Below are positions 12,080 to 22,568 of a stretch of 64,000 nt of DNA, one piece after another. This DNA is from Pseudo-nitzschia pungens (lineage: Eukaryota > Bacillariophyta > Bacillariophyceae > Bacillariales > Bacillariaceae). The DNA lies in contig CM074760.1 in assembly GCA_037355855.1 (NCBI GenBank), forward strand, positions 2,472,501 to 2,536,500, read 5' to 3'. The notes beneath the pieces were generated by a model. It was not told the origin of the DNA. It was given only the letters and a program-made list of their open reading frames with translations, and searched no databases. Both the position numbers and the translations under genes were made by a program. How positions within the stretch are numbered: the first letter of the stretch is position 1; each line of letters starts with the position of its first letter.

Positions 12080-12727
12080 TCAAAAAATACTAGTAAAAAA
12101 ACACCACTCCATATACTTTCACTGCATAATACTAACCAAAACTATTAAACTTCAATTCATAACAACTCCATCAAAAATTGTAACAAAGTAATATGTGAAT
12201 ATTGTATCTAGCCCAATTTTTCACAATGATTCTGAATATGTTACTCATTTTCAGTCTAGTACATAGATGGAAGTTGTAGTACTTTATTTGGATGGATGGT
12301 CCAAATTTTGGTTCCAAGTGGAAGCTTTCAATTGAATAGAAATGAAATGGATGACGGATGGAAGATCCGATTTTGTATTTTATATTCCAGGTGGAAGGCA
12401 CAGATCATTGGTAGTTTTGAATCAGCAATATCAGGCAGCAGAGGGATGTAAACTGAAAAAGGTACTTACTACTTGACTCTAAACTATATACATAGTACTT
12501 GACTCTAAACTATATACGTGAACTGCATATTAAATTTGAAAGTTGAAGAGAGATTGGAAGTGTACTTGGTAAGTTGGTTTATCAGGTACACTTTTTCTAG
12601 TGATATGCAGCAAATTATGAGCAAAAAATTGACTTCCGGGAATTTTTTTTACTTGGACCACACATGGAATACAAATCTCCGATTTTTAGTGATCGTGGCA
12701 CACCACTTCTTATTTGTTATGACCCCT
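12080..12727 (+). mobile_element. Left-truncated copy of the 732-bp TIR element
   Basis: This segment aligns, in opposite orientation, with the element at 23,309-24,040. Shared blocks include ACAACTCCATCAAAAATTGT, the piece ending in GGTGGAAGGCACAGATC, and the right terminus through TATGACCCCT at 12,727. The terminal repeat expected on the left (AGGGGTCATAA...) is missing; similarity starts at about AAATACTAGTAAAAAAACA. Inside it a unit containing TACTTGACTCTAAACTATATAC is present twice in tandem (about 12,468-12,518), where the other copy has it once. The weak ORFs here are element sequence, not genes. There is no transposase, so it is non-autonomous. Confidence 0.75.
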
Positions 12728-13380
12728 GTAATTACGTACAGTACGAATGCAACTTCTAGCCCTGTCACTTCTGACGCGTATGGTAAGCTACTTTTACCTG
12801 TAGGAATGCGTACTACCGTACGAGTATCCAGTTTTCGAAAGGTTTTGGCCTTTTTAGCCTTGTACCGAGTGAGTCCGAGTATGTAGGCCTTGATGTCACC
12901 GTACATAATATTCTATTCATAGGAGTAAGGCCTTACTCCGAGTTTACACGGGAGGTTGGAAAATCCGAAAAGGCCTCTCGGAATCACCGCACGCGAACAA
13001 TACTGTAAGGCCTTACCGCACTGTATTCAGAACCGATGCCGAAAGAAAAATGTCATACACAAAATTATTCCGGCAATTGAACACTGTAAAATTGCTTTTC
13101 CGAATTACAGTAACCTTACGTATTATTTGCATCATTTTTCAGAACGAACTTCGTACTACTAGGAATAAGACCTTAGCGCTATACTACGAATCTCCAAGAC
13201 GGCACTTGTCGTTTCTTTTTTTGCCATCCTTAGTAGAAGTAATTAACGTAAATCTTACATGAAGGTGTATTTTGATTGAATTTCTTTCGTTAGCATAATC
13301 TTAGCATTGATTGCGACAGTATGACAATATTCGATGCCACTTCTGATTGCTCCATCTGGTAAACAACACTTAGCAATGAG
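12728..13380. other. Intergenic region without supported gene
   Basis: Short region between the TIR-element remnant and the 3' end of the ZIP transporter gene. It contains several AAGGCCTTAC words (about 12,925-13,015) that read the same or nearly the same on both strands. Nothing else is supported. Confidence 0.5.
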
Positions 13381-14937
13381 TTAGCAGTGATGGTGATTGA
13401 GAAGTATTAATCCAATGGGAACGGCTCCCACCAAAAAGGCGATGAACATGTAGATCATCTCGAAACCCTTCTTCATGTTTCTCTGGGCGTTGCCAAGCAG
13501 TTCGGAAATCGCAACATGAAGATAAGTGCCACCCCCCATCGCTAGAAGACAGCCGATTGTGGTGTAGTTAAAATCAAAGGCAAGGACTAGCAAACCGCCA
13601 AACGTAATCGACAATCCGAAGACGAAGTTGCAGAAAAGGGCCACGAAGGGGTTCATCCCGCATTGGTTGACCATGACCAAATATCCGGCAAGTTGGTTGG
13701 GTAGCTCGTGATAAATCGTAGAAACCATGATCGAAAGCTGAAGGTCACGGCTACATCCGAGAAATGCGACCCCAACGAATATTCCGTCGGTAAAATTGTG
13801 GAAAAGTTCTCCGAGGTTGTACGACACGAAAAGGGGGACGTTCTTCATCCGGATCAATCCGCACACCGTAACGAATTCATCTTCATCTCCATTGTCAGTC
13901 TTGCTTTGTTCTAGATCTGCTTCCTCTTGCTGTTCAGTGGTGTTACGCTTGTTTTCGTGTTCAATCCCATGGTTGTGCTCGTGAGAAAAAAAGGCGTGAA
14001 GAATAAGGGGGATCCAAAACCCACCCATGACGGAACTAAACGACAAAAGTATTGAAAGAGAGAAAATACAATGGATGCGATTATGAGCAGGCAGAAGTAG
14101 ATCAACATAATGCTGATACATGTTGCAAGAAATTCAAGCACTGCCACTATACCCCCGAGCAAGAGCTTACCTTCCCCATCTCCAAGTTGCTGCTGCCTCA
14201 TTATCGCCGTGGTCGTCATGGTCGTCGTGGTCGTCATGGTCGTCTTCTGCCAACAGTCGATGATCGTCATGCCCGCCGTCCCCGTTAAATTGGTCACTCA
14301 CGATATGAAAAGATTCCGGAAAGAGAATAAAAAAGGTAGTGGCCAAGAGAGCTCCCTTCGTGACGAATGTGACAATTGGAAGCAAAAACCTGAGGAAGAT
14401 CCACGACCAGAAACGATTCCAAAAAAACAGCAACAAGTGGACCTTCAAAATCTCGATGGTAAAACTTACGCAAGCAAACATTGGCACCAACACTTCCAAC
14501 AGGAAAACCTGGGTTGTTTTCTTAAGTTCGGCTTTCGGGCAGAACACGTTTCGCAACCAATGTCCAGCGATAAGTACGACTCCTGTAATGGTGGTAAGGT
14601 TGATTATAAGCGATGCACCGACGACTTTCCCCCAGGGTTTCTCGGAGTCGTCAGAGTCAGAGTGTTTCTCGTCGTGTTCGTGATCATGTTCCTCGAAAAG
14701 AGCATCAACGTCAGTTTCGTCGGTCTCGTTGAAAGCAGATGTTAGCTCTTCCAAAAGACGATCAGCCGTAGTCGGGGAACGAAGTTCATTTCTGATAGGC
14801 GATCGAATGGCGTCTCCGAAGTTTTCGACGGCACCATGTCCTTGTGCATCAGTGAGTGTGCAAAGGATGGAAGCGATTACGGACAGGGCGGTAATGAAAG
14901 TCATCATGATTTGAAATTGTGACAGATTGGATCCCAC
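13381..14937 (-). CDS. ZIP-family divalent metal transporter, two exons
   Basis: Membrane transporter of the ZIP (SLC39) family, moving zinc, iron or another divalent metal towards the cytoplasm. Exons are 14171-14937 and 13381-14035 on the minus strand. The 135-bp intron (14036-14170) has donor GTAAGCTC and acceptor TCGTTTAG and joins AG|T into Ser, giving 473 residues. Exon 1 has an N-terminal hydrophobic signal-like segment, a His/Asp/Glu-rich stretch (EEHDHEHDEKHSD), three hydrophobic segments, and a DDH repeat loop (DDHDDHDDHDDHGDN) typical of ZIP cytosolic metal-binding loops. Exon 2 has another His-containing loop, then the diagnostic TM4/TM5 motifs: HNFTDGIFVGVAF and YHELPNQLAGY, followed by three more hydrophobic segments and the end LLNHHHC. 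In LIV-1-type ZIPs the TM5 motif is HExPHE; here the second His and Glu are Asn and Gln. Substrate cannot be assigned. Confidence 0.93.
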
Positions 14938-16250
14938 TTTCGAGTGTCAGAAGAGGAGTGTACAGAATGGGTAATTATTGGGTAAGATTATTGTTATTGA
15001 ATTGTTTCGAAATTGCAATCATCAGCTGTCGGCCGAGTGTTTTTTTAAAATAGTGTCGCCAGAAATAATAGAAATCATCTGTGGCACATGACCCGTCGTA
15101 AACCTTTAGGTTACTTCGTAATCAAAATCGAAGGTAACTGGCCATAGAGCAATTTTGATACGAAATAGGTTTTGAGCTAAGTGTTACAGCGATGGACAAA
15201 CCAATGAAAGACATTTGAAAGGCCATTTCACGGAAAATCGGAAGGCTTTTCACACAGAAGGATTCCAACTCTCCAGTTGTACGTAAGGAAATGTACGAGT
15301 AAGGCTTAACTTACTTGTGATCCAACCTTGGAACAGGCTATAACATCTTACGAGTTTGATCCCTTCTTTGGAATTCCCTTCCGATAACCTTACCCTGTGT
15401 CCTCGAACGTTGAACAACTACGGATCTTCTTATTTACAGTACTCGTTTAAGTCCGACTTGTAGTACGGTAGGAAGTAGGAATATCATTTTGTGAAGTGTT
15501 TCATCGTAAACTTCTACGAAGTACTAAGGTTAACCTTACTTACGATCTTACTTCGGAACGTATTACGGTAAGACCTTATGACGTGCATGCACGAACAAAA
15601 CATTTAACCCCAACAAGCACTCCTTGTACAAGGCATGCCTTGGACTGCTTCCATTTTCATGCTTGACGGTCTCAAAAAATGCGAAGTATGCTATCGGTAA
15701 GGTTACTCGTAAGATCTTACTCACGAGGATGGTTACACCGCCGAAATGCCGAAATGGTGAAAAAGAAAGAAACCAAGAAAAACTGTACGAAGTAATTGGG
15801 AATACGCAGCGCCCAGGTATAACCCGGGTAGTTATGAATAATTCCGAGTTGAATGTATGAAAATTTCCGAAATATTTTCTTTTACCTCCCAAAGGAGCAT
15901 TTTTCGATTGCTTGTCGCGAATGTATGGGGAAAAGCCGAGCCTTTTCGAACCAGGGCGGATAAATTGAAGTGGAAGGTTTTGTTTTTTCCTTCGGAAAAG
16001 AGTGATTTACAACCTTTCAATCTTCGTGCGGATCGCAACAGCAAAAGTTCCCACTACAGCGAAGATCAAATAACTGAGGAAGCATACTACACGTAGGAAG
16101 TCTTCCGTTTTGCGTCTTTAGAATGCCCAGTATGTTTGAAATTATTTTGCTGCCAAAGAGCTACCGAGATGAAACGTTCACCGTTCAGCTCAACCAAAGT
16201 CGACAATGGCGTTGTATTGACATGATTCTGAGTGAAGAGTTAATAGGTGT
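14938..16250. other. Intergenic, repeat-word-rich DNA
   Basis: No supported gene. CTTACTCGTA / TACGAGTAAG and TAAGGTTA words occur at about 15,285-15,310, 15,520-15,560 and 15,690-15,725. ORFs of up to 109 codons overlap in opposite frames and show no motif. Confidence 0.5.
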
Positions 16251-17534
16251 TCAGAGCTTCGATGATTGTGCTTGCTTTCGATCCCTTTCTATTTGCTGCC
16301 TATCAAGAAAGATACGATATGCAATGTCATTCAAGTATATTGCTTCTTCTTTTGTTGGAAGCGGAAGTGGATCTTGAGGTTCCCCGTTGGCATCGTTTTG
16401 CGGTTGCATGTATCTTGCTGTTTCCCACCAATACGTGGTCGAAAACCTTTCGTCATTCACATCGAAGAGCCCGAACTTTTTCCCACCCGAAACTATGCAA
16501 TACAACAAACAGGCTTCTAGCAGGGTACCGTGGGGACTGGGATGGAAGTCGTCGTTGGCATAAAGCAAATTCGACCACAATTCAAACTTTTCTTGGCGGA
16601 TCGTTCGATAGGCTTCGCCGAGTGGTGCCACGGTCGCCTTCAGTAGGATCTGTTGTGCCGGCTGTTGTGTTTGCTCGAGATTCTCGTTGAACTTTCTTAC
16701 CAACTCCACGTATTCGTCGTACCCCCGAACCAATGATTCCGTAAAATCGTCAAAGGACCCCAAATCGGAAGAATTTTTGACCGGACTCTTGTAGGCTGCC
16801 GTCTGTAAAAAGATCACGGTAGTGTTGATGGTGGAACCGGATGTAACCGAATCTTTCATTCCGGCAACAATCGTAGGAAGGTAGTGAACTTCGAGTGCGC
16901 ATTTGGATTGTTGTTTGGGCTCATCTCGAACTGCCGACTGAGTGTGATCGTTCACCACTATAAAATCCCAATACCGGCGGTTGTCGCCTGCTTCATATCC
17001 GACCTCCTTGCTTTCTTTGTTCTTGTTCAGGAGGAGATCACGAACCGTGGGTGCGCCAACGTCGTACCGATCCTCTCCCGGAAGTTTCGATTCGGGACGC
17101 GACGAAAATTTTCGCTCCATTCCGTTTCCTTCCAACCATAAGGATGACAGCGTTGCACCTCCTCTGAGACAAGAATCCTGGTGAACCAAGCTGGTGCTAT
17201 CTGCTACACCATCGCAATTGCCTTTGTCACCAACGACGGATTGTGGTCGGCGGACCGAAGCCTGCAACATGCGTTCCAAAAGTCGAGGGCAATCGTTGTA
17301 GTACTGAATCGAATTGCCAATGTGGGCGACATGGAAACCGTTGCATGCTGTGAATTTCGTCTCTCGCAAAGATGCAACATCCATTTCTGATCTTTTACGC
17401 AAAAGTCTAGTTTTGTTGCTATTGTAATGGTAGAAGTTACAAGAAAATACTGCACGAAGTCCGTAATTGTTATACCTACAAGAAGTAATCTTACTACATA
17501 CTTTCTCAACACAACGAGCAAAAGTGGTCGGCAT
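16251..17534 (-). CDS. SGNH/GDSL-hydrolase-like protein
   Basis: Possible esterase/acyl-transferase-type protein of the SGNH fold. The sequence has a block-I-like motif HIGNSIQYYNDC (Ser in a GNS context rather than GDS), a middle strand plus Asn-His motif (YWDFIVVNDHTQSA), and a C-terminal DDFHPSPHGTLLEA block that places Asp and His like the catalytic DxxH of SGNH enzymes. The last third is charged (RQQIERDRKQAQ). The ATG at 17534 gives a single-exon model of 427 residues. An alternative model starts at 17542 (MKLCRPLLLVVL) and uses an 83-nt intron at 17419-17501 (GTATGT...ACAATAG), which keeps frame into the same domain; neither gives a strong signal peptide. The first conserved motif lies after the ATG at about 17,384, so a shorter start is also possible. 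Family call is moderate; activity is not shown. Confidence 0.6.
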   Translation of the reverse strand: MPTTFARCVEKVCSKITSCRYNNYGLRAVFSCNFYHYNSNKTRLLRKRSEMDVASLRETKFTACNGFHVAHIGNSIQYYNDCPRLLERMLQASVRRPQSVVGDKGNCDGVADSTSLVHQDSCLRGGATLSSLWLEGNGMERKFSSRPESKLPGEDRYDVGAPTVRDLLLNKNKESKEVGYEAGDNRRYWDFIVVNDHTQSAVRDEPKQQSKCALEVHYLPTIVAGMKDSVTSGSTINTTVIFLQTAAYKSPVKNSSDLGSFDDFTESLVRGYDEYVELVRKFNENLEQTQQPAQQILLKATVAPLGEAYRTIRQEKFELWSNLLYANDDFHPSPHGTLLEACLLYCIVSGGKKFGLFDVNDERFSTTYWWETARYMQPQNDANGEPQDPLPLPTKEEAIYLNDIAYRIFLDRQQIERDRKQAQSSKL

Positions 17535-17542
17535 AGTTTCAT

Positions 17543-18557
17543 AATCGTTGCGTGCCACAACCGTTGGAATTTGGAATCTTGTTACGACCGTTGGTCGATT
17601 GACATCCGTTGAGTGACTGAAATTTTGAGTCGGTTCTTGTTTTCTAGATTCCTTATAAATTTAAACAGGCGTTTTAAATCTGTCCGGGCGTTCAGATGCT
17701 CGTTCAGATTTTAAATTTTTCAGACACAGAAATTTATATTTGTGTGTTTGAGCACATATCGATATGTGTGCCACGTCACAATTAATGTAATAAACCATGT
17801 GTTTATTTATTTCGGGAATCACTCAATATCATTACGCACCGCATTTTCAACTTTAAATAATCAAATTCAATTCATCCCCGAACCAAACGTGAATGAGAAG
17901 TGTGCAAGAAGTTCGTAGTCTCAACTAAAGTGACCATCATCAATGAAGCCCATCGCTGCAAACGTGTTGGATGCAATACCATACTGCGGAATTTCTGTCA
18001 AAGTTGAGGAAGAAGGAACAATTATTGTAATAATATTAAGAAAGTAAGATTACTTCGTATCCTACTATTTTAATAAGAACAGTAATAATATTTACAATGT
18101 ATTTAAAAATTAATCCTATGAATATAATCATTGTATTTTACACTGATTTAACTTCCTTCATCTTCAATCTGCTCTTCTACTTCCCAACTCCCACCAGAAG
18201 AGCACTGAGATCTGCTGAGCCATCACACTTTCAGGCCACCGCCGTCGCGATCGCTGGAGGAAGTTGACGGCGAAATCGTACTGAGACACAATAACTTGGT
18301 CTCTCCATATCCACATAATAATTGCTTGGCCTGTCGAGTTGCGACGGGAACTCAGGTTGCTAGCATCCAGACCATCATACCGATGCTATGCGTGCCAAGG
18401 AATGAGAGATTAGACTGCTGCTCAACATGGTTAAGGAAAAGTCATGCCGGTGGTCAAGGCTTCAATGAAAAGTTCGCACTCTATTGCGAGATACCAAACA
18501 AAGAGAGATGACAATTCCTCGAGGCAACTAGTCTTTCTCCAAAACTGATGGATCAGT
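17543..18557. other. Intergenic region with a dispersed-repeat copy
   Basis: About 17,745-17,830 carries a copy of a dispersed repeat: GCCACGTCACAATTAATGTA followed by ATTTATTTCGGGAATCACTCA. Related pieces are at about 11,590-11,655 and 43,870-43,910. The rest holds nothing I can support. Confidence 0.5.
17745..17830. repeat. Dispersed repeat copy with TTTCGGGAATCACTCA end
   Basis: Contains GCCACGTCACAATTAATGTA then TGTTTATTTATTTCGGGAATCACTCA (as two blocks). A diverged copy at about 11,590-11,655 has GCCACATCACTAATAATGTA and ends GGAATCACTCATT. Partial copies lie near 43,870-43,914 (ATTTCGGGAATCAATCACTC) and 12,040-12,085 (TTTTCGGGAATGGCTCAAAA). No coding capacity; family unknown. Confidence 0.6.
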
Positions 18558-20141
18558 CTATTGTACCTCGAACTTCCTCTCCCCCGTAGAGAAACGCAGC
18601 ATTCTTCTTACACCCACGGAATTATTTGCTTTCTTCTCGTCCATGTTCGCTGGGTCATCATCAGAGAATGGCTGAACATGCTTGTCATTAGTTGGTAAGT
18701 ATGCACGTTGTTCTGTTGAGCCCTGGCTGTTGTTGTTGTTGTTGTTGTTGTTGTTGTCAACTTCACTGCTGTTTGTCTTGGTTTTTGTCGTTACACCAGA
18801 GATCGGTATCTTGGATGCTAGGGACGAAGTTGGTGTTGATGGCGTTACTCGATTTTCATTGGTAGACACATAAATAATTTCGTAATGATGTCCATAGTGT
18901 GTAGCTGGAGAAGAGATTGGTAGCGTGGGAGATGATAGCGATAAATTTTCGTTCTTTGCAGAGACACCAGAAACAGGCAACCCGATGGATGATGGTGACG
19001 AACCAGGCAGTAATGGTGGTTCTCTATTTGAATTTACATCGAGAGGGTGAACATCATCGACGTCATCATTATCTATCGCACGATCCACCGGCGTTGTTGG
19101 AGAAAGAGTAGAAATCGACACTGGTCCACTGGTAGAAGATGACCACAATGCTCCTTGATATTCAGAACTATTTGAAGATTCAAACGTTGGCCGTGGCGAT
19201 CTTACTGTTTGCATTGTCGGTGTTGACGTAAAATTTACCGTCGTTGTATTGTGTGAATCCAGAGCAGAGCTTGGTTGTATGTGGTCCTGACGGTTAGACA
19301 CAGTGGTAACTATTCCAAGAATCACTGACGTGAGGACAAGCAAGAAACCAAATATTGCGCAATAGATGGATACTGAGCGTAACCTTGTTTTTCTCGAAAA
19401 GCGCGGCAATTGCTGTACGTATGAGTGTTGCTCTTTCCTGCGCTTCATACTCCGGTAAATGGAACGTAGAAGGTGCACTTTTCGAGATAATTTTCCGTCT
19501 TTTCGATTACGAAATCGATCAGGGGTGCATTCAGTTTCCCTGTCGTAATCAATGAAAAAATTACAGTAGTCCCCATTCTGATCGTCGTTATGATTTCCTC
19601 CATTTTCCGCCCACAAAAAAACGTTCCCTCTGTACTCATCGGTGCCATCGTCTGACGCTGTCATTGCTGACTTTCTTTCACCAAAGATAGTGTTGTCATT
19701 ATCTTTACTGCTTTGAATACACCAACTATTCTGAACCCTCCCAATTGAATCCAAAAAGGATTTGTGGGCACTATTGAGTTCTTTCAATAAGTTACTAGTG
19801 GTTATGCCACTTACATCGCTCATGTTGTCGTCGTCATAGTTACCACTATAATATTTGCCATTGCCGGGATCTGGAGAAGAATGCAACCGTATTTCGTTCA
19901 GCACTCCATCAATATTTCGCACCGTCTGCTTCATTGATGGAGAGAATACTGAAGCTTGAGATTGTCCATCACAAACATCGTCATAAACATCACCATCAAC
20001 GTATTCGCTCTCCGCATCTCTTTCATTATTTTTCCACCCGACATCGTAATTAAAGTTATGGGAGGCATCGAACTCATCAATCTTGTAGTTGTAGAGATAA
20101 GACGGAAGCTCAACTTCAGAAGCAGAGCCCTTTCTCGACAT
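18558..20141 (-). CDS. Single-pass membrane protein with Ser/Thr-rich ectodomain, function unknown
   Basis: I do not recognise a family. The 527-residue protein has an acidic, Tyr/Asn/Asp-rich N-terminal half of about 215 residues. A basic stretch follows (RKVHLLRSIYRSMKRRKEQH), then a single strong hydrophobic segment at about 258-280 (IYCAIFGFLLVLTSVILGIV). A Ser/Thr/Pro-rich half follows with several NxS/T sites, and a poly-Asn tract (encoded by the GTT repeat at about 18,733-18,757) lies near the end. Basic residues before the segment and glycosylation sites after it suggest the N-terminus is cytosolic and the C-terminus outside (type II). The N-terminal half resembles the cytosolic part of diatom LRR membrane proteins in style, but no leucine-rich repeats are present. 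Start ATG at 20141 reads MSRKGSASEVELPS; no intron is needed. Confidence 0.65.
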   Translation of the reverse strand: MSRKGSASEVELPSYLYNYKIDEFDASHNFNYDVGWKNNERDAESEYVDGDVYDDVCDGQSQASVFSPSMKQTVRNIDGVLNEIRLHSSPDPGNGKYYSGNYDDDNMSDVSGITTSNLLKELNSAHKSFLDSIGRVQNSWCIQSSKDNDNTIFGERKSAMTASDDGTDEYRGNVFLWAENGGNHNDDQNGDYCNFFIDYDRETECTPDRFRNRKDGKLSRKVHLLRSIYRSMKRRKEQHSYVQQLPRFSRKTRLRSVSIYCAIFGFLLVLTSVILGIVTTVSNRQDHIQPSSALDSHNTTTVNFTSTPTMQTVRSPRPTFESSNSSEYQGALWSSSTSGPVSISTLSPTTPVDRAIDNDDVDDVHPLDVNSNREPPLLPGSSPSSIGLPVSGVSAKNENLSLSSPTLPISSPATHYGHHYEIIYVSTNENRVTPSTPTSSLASKIPISGVTTKTKTNSSEVDNNNNNNNNNSQGSTEQRAYLPTNDKHVQPFSDDDPANMDEKKANNSVGVRRMLRFSTGERKFEVQ

Positions 20142-21539
20142 AGTCTCGTTTTTCGTTTGTCCAAAATATTCTACGATGGGATCTGTCGACGGGATTTGGC
20201 TCCAAATTCAAAAGATGGTTGATCTTCGTTGTGCAAGAGTAATGACGAGAACGATGTTCAAGTGGATCTTGATAGTCGCATTTCATTCATCTCAACACAA
20301 CGTGGTTGTACATTGGAGGGTTGTGAATACTGAACTTTGAGATTTCATCAAGGGTTACAACCGTTTACAAGTCGTGAACTCGTTTTCAAAATACCTTACT
20401 TAGATGAGGACCAGTGTCACAAATGCTTCCGTTCAGGGCGCTAAAATCCAAAAAGAGTATCGAACGCGAGTAAGACTGGACAAGGCACAATTCGGATCGG
20501 AATGTACTTTTTGAAATAGATGTGAACTAGGAATGTACGAGAGAGTCTCTTTTTCCACGTTGCTGTCGCTCCTAGTATAAACCGTACGTTCAAATTTCAA
20601 TTTGAGTTAGTGATGTGATTGTGACCAAAATTTCCGTTGCTGAAGTACCTATTATCTGCGAGAGTCTTTGCTAAACGGCATCAGTTCTAGCCCCATACGT
20701 ATTCAAAAATTTTTAGGGTAAGTTTGTGAACTCCGAGTGAGCAAAATGCAAGTGGATTTCAGAAGTTTCCACCAGATATATTCGGTCTCTCATAGTACTG
20801 AGAAGGGCATTACTTTGTTATGGATATTTTTCTGAAAGAAAATTCCTGTGTTGGAAACATTTGTGATTGGTCGGATTCGATTTTGATCCGCGCGATGTTG
20901 AACAATACTCCTACCGTAAGCTTACTCCGCAAGCCTTACAAAGTACGAAGTAGTATGACTACGCAATTCTAATTGTACGTACGTACGGTACTACTACTAA
21001 TAAAGAAAAATGACCTTCATTTACATACGAAGTAATCTTACTTCGTACTAGTAATTACGAAGTAAGGTTTACTACGTAAGGTTACTTCGTAATCTTACTG
21101 TATTCATTATCGTTTTCTGGCCTCCGGTCTACGAGTAAGTTACCGTTCGCTCGAACGCATTACGTAGTACGAAGTACATCGTAGTAACTAAGTAAAGATT
21201 TAGAACTAACCCTACAGTAAAATTACATTCGGGTTGGAAAGGCATACAGGTAAGTTACGGTACCGGTAGAGCAGAGGAAACACGATCGACAGCGTGATAA
21301 GTACGGTAAGATTTACTAGTACTTGCACTCGTACTAGGCAACTTACCGTCATACTAGTACACTGCATACCACATCATTATAATAATAATGGTAGTACCTG
21401 TAGTAATGTTAACTTACTGTAAAATAATTTGCCTGAAGCACTCGTATGTAAGGCTTACTCGTACTTGTACGTTTGCAGAGTTGATACTGAGATGAAGCTG
21501 ATCGTGGTTGGAACAGATGCAGTAGCAAACATTATGCTA
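20142..21539. other. Intergenic, very dense in TACG/GTAC words
   Basis: No gene. From about 20,905 to 21,450 the DNA is packed with ACTTCGTA, TAAGGTTAC, GTACTACTA and ACGTACGTACGG words on both strands, the densest such tract in the window. Confidence 0.5.
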
Positions 21540-21827
21540 CTCTTTCCGTTTGTACACACGGTCCAAGCTTGGTATCTGGGAAGGGCAGCTCTCATGATTT
21601 TGCTTGTCTGTGTCAACCATGCCTTCTTCCACGCATTGGTGACCACTTACCGACCATGCAAAGGTTATAAAGCAGTTTCTCCAACGGGGGGGGCATCCCT
21701 TGTGCCATGCGCCCTGGGATCCCAATAAGAATTCAAGCTGCATGTCCAGTGCCATTTCACCCTTCTCTCGAGCAGCTTTTTTCAAATCTGTCACTCGATT
21801 TCTATACTGATCATATCTACTAGACAT
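21540..21827 (-). other. Possible protein-coding remnant
   Basis: A 96-codon minus-strand frame contains a plausible helical, charged stretch (RNRVTDLKKAAREKGEMALD, then LEFLLGSQGAWHKGCPP) that looks more protein-like than neighbouring ORFs. It has no start context, no identifiable domain and no extension upstream, where a TGA follows within about 40 bases. It may be an exon remnant of a transposable element or a decayed gene. Confidence 0.2.
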
Positions 21828-22568
21828 GAGATCTGCTGGGGTATCTAGGCAGCGTGTTGGTCAGCCAACTGGGGTCATCCAGATTACTAGTTGACTGTCA
21901 GTTGAGATGGCTCACGGGAATTGGTCGAATAAGATTTGTTATGTACAACTTTGCAGTTATCGGTTTCTTTTCGATAGAGGTTGTTGGGGAGCGTTAGAGA
22001 TTGGTCTGGATTTCTACTTTTCACAATCAAATGCCCTCACCATAATGTGAAAATTGCTGTAATCTTGCCGTTCATCAAGAGAATAATTTGAAAATTTCAA
22101 ATTAAAATCCATCTCTACTTTCAAACTCATTGGTCTTACCCGATCTCTAGAAACCTAAATTCAAAGGATTGCCATGACTGAAACAGTGTTTTAGGATGTG
22201 TCTCTTCTCATTAACACTGTTCTTACTGTACTGCACATTGAGAAGAATGTAATCTCCTACTTTTAAGGCTATGCCAAGTTGCAATCATTACTATTATTCT
22301 GAGTATTTATCCTGACAATAGTTTGTTTGGTTAGAAAAGTATAACCAAACGAATCGCTTAGCTCAATCCAATAGAGAGTTGCTAACTCACAATATTTCAC
22401 AATTCATGCAAGTCGTAGAGGTCGATATCCATTTTAATGTGGCAACGGCACTCGACGCAGATAATATGCGTCATAGTTATTACCCATTTTTTGCGGATCG
22501 TCAGTTTGATATGTCTTGCGAAACTACTAACTATATCATAGTCTTTTTAGATGGATCTCTCCGAAGTG
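21828..22568. other. Intergenic region without supported gene
   Basis: AT-rich DNA between the possible remnant and the 3' end of the tautomerase-like gene. A plus-strand ORF from 22,379 runs into that gene's 3' end and shows no motif. Nothing else is supported. Confidence 0.45.

Noticed and set aside
12171..12401. ORF conserved with one at 23,609-23,836
   Set aside because: The similarity comes from two copies of the same non-coding TIR element, with neither showing a start context or domain.
13911..14297. 128-codon minus-strand ORF spanning the ZIP intron
   Set aside because: It reads through the intron in another frame; the spliced ZIP frame explains the region fully.
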